In this document: positions 57,658-64,000 of the stretch, piece by piece
How the letters are laid out: each line of letters starts with the position of its first letter
How positions within the stretch are numbered: position 1 is the stretch's first letter
DNA from: Deltaproteobacteria bacterium
GTDB lineage: Bacteria; Desulfobacterota; Desulfomonilia; UBA1062
Reading direction: 5' to 3'
Length of the DNA stretch: 64,000 bases
Assembly (NCBI GenBank): GCA_018433085.1
Contig: JAHDRW010000023.1
Span: forward strand, 48,977-112,976
Notes under the pieces: model-generated
Told to the model about the DNA's origin: nothing
The model's input: only the letters and a program-made list of their open reading frames with translations
The model's database searches: none
Position numbers and translations under genes: made by a program

Positions 57658-59776
57658 GCCACATGATCCTTTCGAATTTTTCATCCGGTATGCTGAATGA
57701 TAACACCCCGGTCGCCGGATGTCTCTCAATTTCGAGGTCGCCTTCGTGAATCGTGAGGAAGAACCGCATCCGCTGCGAAAGGCCTGCATCCAACACGGCA
57801 AAGGGCACCTTCAACTCCAGGATACTGCGGCAGGCCACGCCTGGAAGCTCCGCCTTCTTTTCCCGTGTTCCGCCCGAGACGGTATGGATGCTCATGGTAT
57901 CTCCCTCAAGCGGTGCATATACCACATATTCCCCCGGAGATACCACGTGCAGGCATATCGTGCCGTCTCCGGGCGCAGCGGAGAAATCCATCCGAACATA
58001 GATATTCTCGCGGTCGAACCCGTAAAAAAGCCTGGACATGAGCGGCTTGCGCCGGTACATGCTCGTGGATGTACCCGGCGGGGCATAGCACCCGGCCTTG
58101 AGCCATTCGTAGAAATGGGAGACTTGACCGTCGATCACCGGGCTGATGAACCCTGAGGGCGAGCGCACGGGCACCACCTCGTGATGCGCGATGACGCTCT
58201 GCGACAACTCTGCAGGGGGAGCGTCGCCATGCAGCCGGTAGCAGTTCGACAGGTGGAGTCTGAAAAGGTTGTCGAAGTCTTCGTCGTTGGCTGAGCTGAA
58301 GTCCTCTCCATACCACCAGAACCAGTCGCTCCCCTCCGCAATGAACACCTCCTCCCAGGCCAGGGATTGGGCATCGTCCCCTTTTTCCTCCAGATACCTG
58401 CGTGTCCGGGCGAGCATCTCCCAGGCCTTCCGGTCTTCGTCGTGCCCGATCCATATGGCGAAGTTGTGGTTGATCCACGATCCGGTATAGAGGCTCATGA
58501 TGCGTTCTGCAGGGGGATTCCGGTCGAGAAAGTCACTATATCGGGAGGTTCTCACCTCCGGGGATTCGTTCAGCTTCTCATAGAGAAGCCTCAGAAACCG
58601 CTCGCCGCCATCCGGGTAATACTCCCAGGGATTTTCTCCATCGAGGATGACCGCAACGAAGGGATCGAAGTCGTACGCCTTGGCGCCCTTGGATATATTC
58701 TTCAGATAGCCGATGAAATTTTCCGCTCCCTGTTCCGGCGGATTCTTCGCATATACGAAACCGATGTTGTCCGACAGAGACCGGTCGCGGAAAAACATGC
58801 CCACTTCGGAAGACCCGTATTCAACGGCATAGGGCCGGTAGAGGCCGACCCCGGTCCGGGCCTGCCTGAGGCTGGCAAAGAGAATGTCCTCATCCGAGGC
58901 GGTCCACCGGATCCCATGCCCTGCCAGAACCTGGACCATCTCGGGGCACACCGATCCTTCCGAGGGCCAGAACCCCCTTGGACGGACCCCGAAGAGCGAC
59001 TCGTGATAGTTCATGGCCCGGACTATCTGGACATCGAGGTCCTCGGGATGGGAGAACGGCTCGGCAGGCAAGGGGGTGTCCATTGAGCGCAGGGCATAGC
59101 CGACGTTCATGAGCAGAGGGCCTATGGGGTGGTAGAAAGGAGATGTGGTAATCTCGATCCGGCCCGCCTGGCAGGCGCTTTTGTACAAGGGGACGATCTT
59201 CTTCATCGTCTCGATGTGAAAGGCGAGCACAAAGGCCTTGTCGGATTCTGTGTAAGACCTGCCCTTCCTGATCAGATCCGCAATATTTCCGTTCTTCCTC
59301 CCCATGAAGCCTATCCAGGTGAGATTGAACAGCACCTGGAGATCGAGGATGTCCTGATCGGTGAATCGCTTCACGGCGGCTTCGAATCTACCCCCCCTGC
59401 CCGGCTCCCCACGTTTCTCCAGCAGGTTTTTATACCGGGGGAAGGGCGCGATGAGGGTCGGGAAGCTGCCCATGAAAAAATGGGTGACGATCTGTTTCTT
59501 TTCATCAAAGGTAAGATCGGCGGGCCTTTTTTCGGAAAGCAGAAAATCCGTGTCACGAAGCCCCTTGTCCGTGTAATCGATGATCTGGGAGAGCAGCGAT
59601 GGCACGAGATTGAAGGTGCAGGCTACTTCCGGGTATTCCTCGAGCAGGGCGATCATGTCGTAATAGCCACGCACCGAGTGCAGCCGCACCCATGGCAGCA
59701 GGTAGGTCCTGGTGACCGGGTTCTTGTAATATGGCTGGTGCATGTGCCACAGCAATCCGACCGCGACCTCCCTCAT
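57650..59776 (-). CDS. GH57 glycoside hydrolase, amylopullulanase-like
   Basis: A 708-residue protein. ATG 59776 lies after GGAGGGAGC; the longer frame from 59824 is unlikely. The N-terminal block GLLWHMHQPYYKNPVTRTYLLPWVRLHSVRGYYDM is typical of this GH57 group. Catalytic Glu is likely in GFWPSEGSVCPE, and the acid is Asp in FVAVILDGENPWEYYPDGG. A C-terminal strand-rich module (from about 550) follows. It overlaps the next gene by 8 bases. It probably acts on glycogen or starch-like glucans. Confidence 0.85.
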   Translation of the reverse strand: MREVAVGLLWHMHQPYYKNPVTRTYLLPWVRLHSVRGYYDMIALLEEYPEVACTFNLVPSLLSQIIDYTDKGLRDTDFLLSEKRPADLTFDEKKQIVTHFFMGSFPTLIAPFPRYKNLLEKRGEPGRGGRFEAAVKRFTDQDILDLQVLFNLTWIGFMGRKNGNIADLIRKGRSYTESDKAFVLAFHIETMKKIVPLYKSACQAGRIEITTSPFYHPIGPLLMNVGYALRSMDTPLPAEPFSHPEDLDVQIVRAMNYHESLFGVRPRGFWPSEGSVCPEMVQVLAGHGIRWTASDEDILFASLRQARTGVGLYRPYAVEYGSSEVGMFFRDRSLSDNIGFVYAKNPPEQGAENFIGYLKNISKGAKAYDFDPFVAVILDGENPWEYYPDGGERFLRLLYEKLNESPEVRTSRYSDFLDRNPPAERIMSLYTGSWINHNFAIWIGHDEDRKAWEMLARTRRYLEEKGDDAQSLAWEEVFIAEGSDWFWWYGEDFSSANDEDFDNLFRLHLSNCYRLHGDAPPAELSQSVIAHHEVVPVRSPSGFISPVIDGQVSHFYEWLKAGCYAPPGTSTSMYRRKPLMSRLFYGFDRENIYVRMDFSAAPGDGTICLHVVSPGEYVVYAPLEGDTMSIHTVSGGTREKKAELPGVACRSILELKVPFAVLDAGLSQRMRFFLTIHEGDLEIERHPATGVLSFSIPDEKFERIMWHV

Positions 59777-60142
59777 ACGCTCCCTCCGCTCACCGTTCAC
59801 TACTATAGATATAACCCCGGACACGCATCAATCCAACAAGGGACCGGCGCTCCTACTCCTACATCACATGAATCCTCCTTCGCGTCTGCTTCGGAGGGCG
59901 GGAAGGGATTGGCACATTCTCAATAAGCTTGCGGCTTGAATCTGGGTCGAAGGGCTTGCCCTTAAGGCCCATACCATCGATGAACGAGCATTTGCACGTT
60001 TGTGACCATAAAAGCTCATAATAGGATAGTATCCGGAGCAGGCAATCGTCTTTTTGCCGAGCCGATCGAATGGTATTTCTTTTTATGAAAAATGTCCATT
60101 CTGCCGATTCAGTCAGAGCAGTGCCATGCAAGGGAGGAGATC
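59777..60142. other. Intergenic region, no gene seen
   Basis: About 365 bases between divergent genes. A 90-codon frame on the minus strand (59859-60131) has no ribosome site and no protein character. The last part is AT-rich and must hold the promoter of the lipoprotein gene; a clear element is not seen. Confidence 0.4.
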
Positions 60143-61051
60143 ATGCGTTATTTGTCAATACTGTGTACCGCCCTATTTCTCATCACCTCGTGCGGGGGAG
60201 GAAGCAGCAGCGGGGGCGGCGGGGAAACCATCATCGATACCGGCCCGTACTATTATCAGCCGGGCGTGGGTGACGAGATAGTTTATAAGATTACTATCGC
60301 GACCGACCCCCCATATTATAAGAAAAGTACCTTCATCCTTGAAAACCTCGACATCCCCGATCAATACAACTATGAAGCCCTTGAGGGGCTGGAAGGCAAC
60401 CCGCATCTTCTCGAAGCCGTTACCGCAGGGCTCGACCCGGATAATTTCACCGTCCAGATGGGTAATATCTATTATAACCTCGATGGCGCAAAGATCATCG
60501 ATGATCAATACCTCACCTATTTAAATCCTGCCGGATGGATATTCACCAATGTCGATCACACCACCATCACCGGTGACGAAGAACCCGAATCAGTGGTTGC
60601 AGGCCGGGAATACGAATCCACGATCGAGGAGATTCTCTTCGACCACAGCGATCCCCCGGTCGGAGTCGGTACCAGGACGATCACTACGACAATAGTCCCT
60701 CAGGATATTGTATCGGTTACGGTTCTCGGAACCACGTATGAAGCTCTCAGGATAACGACCGAATCATTTTCGGAAGAGACCATAGACGGCTCGACGACAA
60801 TACTCACCGGTTCAGGAACCTTGTGGCTCGGCAGGAATACAGGTCTCGTGAAGACGCAGATGGAGTACACCAGCGAAGAGGAGGGAGAAGACCCGGTAAG
60901 CTATCATTACCTGGTCGAACTGTTCGATATTACCATCTCCTCCGACGCAGTGCTGCCCGCTTCGTTGCAGACCTCTCTGCCGGCGAGAACGGTCCCGCTC
61001 CACTCTTTTATGAAAAATATTTCCCCAACACACCATCCTTTTTTGCCATAA
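60143..61051 (+). CDS. Secreted lipoprotein, unknown
   Basis: A 302-residue protein starting at ATG 60143 behind GGGAGGAG. Signal peptide with lipobox LITSC (Cys17), then a Gly/Ser linker (GGGSSSGGGGE). The mature part is strand-rich (for example GTRTITTTIVPQDIVSVTVLGTTYEALRI) with many Thr and acidic residues, and GSGTLWLGRNTGLVKTQMEY near the end. A domain of this type occurs in surface lipoproteins of unknown role. It lies before the PEP-CTERM gene. Confidence 0.75.
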   Translation: MRYLSILCTALFLITSCGGGSSSGGGGETIIDTGPYYYQPGVGDEIVYKITIATDPPYYKKSTFILENLDIPDQYNYEALEGLEGNPHLLEAVTAGLDPDNFTVQMGNIYYNLDGAKIIDDQYLTYLNPAGWIFTNVDHTTITGDEEPESVVAGREYESTIEEILFDHSDPPVGVGTRTITTTIVPQDIVSVTVLGTTYEALRITTESFSEETIDGSTTILTGSGTLWLGRNTGLVKTQMEYTSEEEGEDPVSYHYLVELFDITISSDAVLPASLQTSLPARTVPLHSFMKNISPTHHPFLP

Positions 61052-61053
61052 AC

Positions 61054-61089
61054 ATGAAGCCCCCTGGTCCAAAGACCAGGGGGCTTCAT
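61054..61089. terminator. Perfect 16-base hairpin after the lipoprotein gene
   Basis: Stem ATGAAGCCCCCTGGTC (61054-61069) and its exact complement (61074-61089) with a 4-base loop. No T run follows, so it may stabilise the mRNA end or act together with Rho. Confidence 0.6.
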
Positions 61090-61278
61090 CAGATGGAACT
61101 CTTTGCACCCTGCACTGATTGAGGACCCCTTGTAATCAAGCCCCAAAACCATGAGTGTGTAATTATTTTCCCTTTAATGGTCATATATGTTCTTTATTGC
61201 AGCGTTTCCCCTTCCCTCGCAACCTTCTCTTTTTTTAATTTTATCCATGATTACATACTATTATGGATATCTCGTGGC

Positions 61279-61296
61279 CTGGCACCCTATATGCTA
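61279..61296 (+). promoter_or_regulatory. Sigma-54-type promoter of the PEP-CTERM gene
   Basis: CTGGCACCCTATATGCTA has GG and GC separated by exactly 10 bases and a perfect TGGCAC -24 block. The -12 block is ATGC instead of TTGC. Transcription would begin near 61306, about 20 bases before the gene. Sigma-54 control by PrsK/PrsR is known for PEP-CTERM systems. Confidence 0.7.
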
Positions 61297-61327
61297 ATAA
61301 AGAATCAATGCAGCAGAGGAGACAGCA

Positions 61328-61708
61328 ATGATGAAGAATATCATGACATGTTTGTTGGCAGGACTGTTCATCGCCGTGTGTCCGAGTATTTCATCGGCAT
61401 TGGACTTTGGGATCACCGATATTTCCAGATTGTACGCAGACATCAACTGGGGCGCCTTGAACACCTTCTCCGATTTGAACATCATTGAGGACACGGTCGA
61501 CTCGTCGGGAGAATCTCAGACAGGAGGAGGCGACGGCGAATCCCCCCTTCCGGACGGCTCTTCACCCGGCTCCGATGATTACTTCGATATCGGGACAGGC
61601 GATCAGGAGGCGGCAGCGCCGGTTCCGGAGCCAGCCACTATGCTTCTTCTCGGAACAGGAATCGTGGGCGTAGTCACCCTGAGAAAAAGATTTACAAACA
61701 GAGATTAA
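61328..61708 (+). CDS. PEP-CTERM sorting domain protein
   Basis: A 126-residue secreted protein. Signal peptide about 1-24 (TCLLAGLFIAVCPSISSA), a short mature part rich in Asp, Gly and Ser with a low-complexity linker, and a C-terminal sorting signal VPEPATMLLLGTGIVGVVTLRKRF: the PEP motif, a membrane helix and basic end. Exosortase cleaves such proteins near the PEP motif on the way to the surface or exopolysaccharide. The exosortase gene is not in the window. ATG 61328 follows AGAGGAG; an ATG next to it is equivalent. Confidence 0.88.
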   Translation: MMKNIMTCLLAGLFIAVCPSISSALDFGITDISRLYADINWGALNTFSDLNIIEDTVDSSGESQTGGGDGESPLPDGSSPGSDDYFDIGTGDQEAAAPVPEPATMLLLGTGIVGVVTLRKRFTNRD

Positions 61709-61717
61709 CATCATCAT

Positions 61718-61772
61718 GGGGTCAGGTCTCAACATATGACACTCTCAGTGTCATATGTTGAGACCTGACCCC
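61718..61772. repeat. Long palindromic repeat, copy B
   Basis: A perfect inverted repeat with 26-base arms (61718-61743 and 61747-61772) and a 3-base loop. Its core GGTCTCAACATATGACAC is the same as in copy A at 46654-46753. It lies just after the PEP-CTERM gene. The stretch from 61773 to 62049 has no gene I can support. Confidence 0.85.
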
Positions 61773-62049
61773 GATGTCCATGGAGCAGTCGTCATATCAT
61801 ATGATTTCATGATACTCCTGGCCTTGCCCAAAACCGGGCTAGACCCGTCATAGTTCCTGAACGGATCTCCACCATAAACCCGGTTTCACCATCACGAGAT
61901 CTATGCTCTCGTTAGCCGATTCCTTATCTCCGGGCGAGGCGTTTCCGGACATGAGCGTGGTGATGCCGAGATCACGGGTCACCCTGATGGCCCGGGAATA
62001 TGTTTCATCAGTATCGATAAAGGCCATCCATCAAACATCCCTGGACCTC

Positions 62050-64000
62050 TTACGGGATCGAAGATGCCCCGATAGGAACAAGATATTGATCTTCATCGAT
62101 CGTATCAACAGAGCATTCAGGGCAATCATCCCCTCCTTCGCAGCTTGGACACGGAAGTACCAACACTTTCTCGACCCAGAACTCGACCCCCCTATACTCG
62201 TTGAAAATCGGATACAGCCATATGAGCCTGTCATCTTCATATACCCATCCATTCCTCAGCCCGATGTCAACCTCGGGGATACTGTCCTCACTACTATCGT
62301 ATGAAGGCGAGAAATGATGGAGCTCAGCGTTATAGTCGGTTATCAGGTACCACCTCTTATACTGCCCCGGCTCGATCTTACTTACCGTGTACAACGGTGT
62401 GGCAGAAGGCTCCACTCCATTTGGTGTGAATGTGATTTCAAGATCCAGAATGTCAAGCACAATCATTGATTGAATGCAGTGATCGGCGTCATACATCGCT
62501 CTCAGTGCCTGCAAGTTGTCATCATTGTCCAGGTCATACCACCATCTCTCATCATAACAAAAAATGTCGTCACTATTGGCGAATATGATCGGTGTGGGCT
62601 CGGAGACGTCTTCATATCCTACGCATACGGCGTTTTCTTCCACATATTCTCCCTCGTTGCCCAACCTTCCCTTATAGACGACGAAAAACCTCACATCTAC
62701 AGCCCAAAGGGGGATCTCCTCATCGCTGAGGTCAAATTCCAGAAGGGTTGCTTCACCGGGTTTAATCACTTCATAACTGGTATTTCCTGGATAAGATTTC
62801 ACGATATACAGGGGACTGCTGAAATGAAAATGGGATAAATCCGCATAACTTTCGTTTGTGAGAGGGTCCCTTGCACATGCTGCGGGATCGGCGGGGTCTT
62901 CACTGTCTGTCAGAAACCTGTACTGGACTACGAGGTCGATGTCACCGCCCAGCATCAGCTCGCCGGTATCGGTTGTGTTTCTGACAAGCAGCCGCACCCT
63001 GTTGAAGCCCTGGGTCCTGGGGTCGGCAGGTTCGCTGTCCCTGAAGGCATAAACCCCGTCATCGGGCAGGGATACCTCGATGGTGCCCCGGAAGAAGTGC
63101 TTGAGAAGCTGTGCGGAATAAGACACCGCCCGGGGGACCAATCTACCTGCATAATCCTCCAATACATTGTCATCCAGGGCGCTCACCCGATAGATTTTGA
63201 CCGGATCTGCCATATCGAGCTCGTATGCCCCGGTAATCGATGTCGTACAGAGCCTGTACCCCGTGTCGCCGTCCCCGGTCTTCGTCAGATACTCCCTTTT
63301 TATGGTTGAATTGCTGTCCCTTGGATCCGTGATAACGTACAGCTCCCTGGTCACACTGCTGTCTTTATTCGGATAGTCATATCCAGAGAAAATCCTGCCC
63401 TGGCTGAGAAAATTCGCATTGGTATATTCGGCCAGGCCGATAAGAGGGTTGATGGTGATGCCGGGATTGTCGCCCGTATACCAGTCCGTGTCCACCATCC
63501 TGGCGATGGAGATCCGTGCATTAGGGGGAAGGGTACCAAGATCGAGTGCAGGTAAGAAGAAAGGGTATGTATGATTCTGAGTGTCTTGTAACCAGCTTTG
63601 AAAAACATCATCTTTGCCTGCCACCTTACCACTACGGTATTGCGTCAGTAATTTTTCATACACGCTCCCACCGATCGCATGTGAGTCATTCCGCACATGC
63701 TCGGGGCAGGAGCTGTCCTGGATCAGGTGCATGAGGTGTCCTACGGCCAGAAAGGTCTTATACAGATCTTTGTTCCTCTGATCATGATCCGTGCCGGTGA
63801 GCGCATTGTAGAAATAATCTCGAGCATCATGCCAGCTGTAGTTGCCGCCGCTCCACCATGACTGCTCGCCTGCTCCCAATTGCGCCCAGAGGATGGATGA
63901 TTCCCCGGTAATGCCGGAATAGTGATACCCGGCCTGATCCCACGGCTGCAATGGATCATGGAAGTGATGCCTGCATCTCCAGAAAGGCTCGTCCTCTTCC
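62050..64000 (-). CDS. Large secreted-type protein with phospholipase C/P1 nuclease-like N-terminal part, 5' end off window
   Basis: At least 650 residues; the frame stays open to the right edge (reading EEDEPFWRCRHHFHDPLQPWDQAG), so the start is outside and the TTG at 63951 is not it. The N-terminal visible part has FRCRHHFHDP-like His clusters, WHDARDYFYNALTG and FLAVGHLMHLIQDSSCPEHVRND, the pattern of zinc phospholipase C/S1-P1 nuclease folds, where His and Asp bind three zincs. The long C-terminal part is strand-rich with no known domain. Enzyme activity is likely but substrate unknown. Confidence 0.6.
   Translation of the reverse strand, partial: EEDEPFWRCRHHFHDPLQPWDQAGYHYSGITGESSILWAQLGAGEQSWWSGGNYSWHDARDYFYNALTGTDHDQRNKDLYKTFLAVGHLMHLIQDSSCPEHVRNDSHAIGGSVYEKLLTQYRSGKVAGKDDVFQSWLQDTQNHTYPFFLPALDLGTLPPNARISIARMVDTDWYTGDNPGITINPLIGLAEYTNANFLSQGRIFSGYDYPNKDSSVTRELYVITDPRDSNSTIKREYLTKTGDGDTGYRLCTTSITGAYELDMADPVKIYRVSALDDNVLEDYAGRLVPRAVSYSAQLLKHFFRGTIEVSLPDDGVYAFRDSEPADPRTQGFNRVRLLVRNTTDTGELMLGGDIDLVVQYRFLTDSEDPADPAACARDPLTNESYADLSHFHFSSPLYIVKSYPGNTSYEVIKPGEATLLEFDLSDEEIPLWAVDVRFFVVYKGRLGNEGEYVEENAVCVGYEDVSEPTPIIFANSDDIFCYDERWWYDLDNDDNLQALRAMYDADHCIQSMIVLDILDLEITFTPNGVEPSATPLYTVSKIEPGQYKRWYLITDYNAELHHFSPSYDSSEDSIPEVDIGLRNGWVYEDDRLIWLYPIFNEYRGVEFWVEKVLVLPCPSCEGGDDCPECSVDTIDEDQYLVPIGASSIP

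Noticed and set aside
59859..60131. 90-codon minus-strand frame
   Set aside because: No ribosome site, no domain pattern, and it lies in the promoter region of a plus-strand gene.
61903..62304. 133-codon plus-strand frame near the window end
   Set aside because: Most of it is the antisense of the large minus-strand gene ending at 62050.
1..64000. CRISPR arrays, rRNA genes, complete tRNA genes
   Set aside because: No regularly spaced repeats with unique spacers, no rRNA sequence and no full tRNA cloverleaf were found; only the tRNA-Glu 3' half is present.

Overview
The window joins two kinds of DNA. Positions 1 to about 30,785 are the right part of a lambda-like temperate siphophage prophage. 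The rest is chromosome of a moderately GC-rich Gram-negative bacterium. The mix of host genes (type IV pilus motor genes, a BCAM0308-type zinc protein, long-form HisG, two GH57 enzymes with GalT, and a PEP-CTERM protein with PrsT-like and EpsB-like partners) fits a deltaproteobacterium (Desulfobacterota). That placement is an inference from gene content; no rRNA gene is present.

The prophage is read mostly on the minus strand, so gene order runs from high to low coordinates. At its right end are a tyrosine integrase (29466-30647) and a 49-bp copy of the 3' half of a tRNA-Glu(UUC) gene (30737-30785). That copy marks the attachment site; the intact tRNA should lie at the other prophage end, left of the window. 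Next come a small zinc-ribbon membrane protein and a CI/Cro-type switch with three inverted-repeat operators (28207-28305). The early operon (27834 down to 20242) holds small unknown proteins, a SLOG-phosphoribosyltransferase fusion, a D5/P4-type helicase and a CHC2-Toprim primase. A likely replication origin lies between helicase and primase (21343-21580). A regulatory gap (20025-20241) precedes the late genes: TerS, TerL, gpW, portal, a protease-scaffold-capsid fusion, DUF2190, lysis amidase and membrane proteins, fibre-like proteins, and then connector and tail genes that run off the left edge.

The late operon is interrupted between TerL and gpW by an AT-rich block (about 11.28-16.83 kb, perhaps to 17.27 kb). 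It carries a BcgI-like restriction-modification pair (a nuclease-methyltransferase fusion plus a specificity subunit, with no HsdR translocase). It also carries a separate PD-(D/E)xK-type protein on the opposite strand, preceded by five tandem 11-bp repeats. Base composition, a different transcription arrangement and the position inside a conserved head-gene order all point to an acquired defence cargo. This is the most interesting part of the window.

The chromosomal part holds an HD-GYP response regulator, pilB-pilT-pilC, a PQ-loop membrane protein, ChbG/HpnK deacetylase, birA-valS, an acidic protein, a phosphofructokinase, dihydrolipoyl dehydrogenase, hisI-hisG-map, an EpsB-like sugar transferase, a YugP-like protease, a PrsT-like TPR lipoprotein, rsmE, and galT with two GH57 genes. 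It ends with a lipoprotein, a PEP-CTERM protein behind a good sigma-54 promoter match, and a partial secreted protein. Two copies of one long palindromic repeat (46654-46753 and 61718-61772) lie in intergenic DNA.
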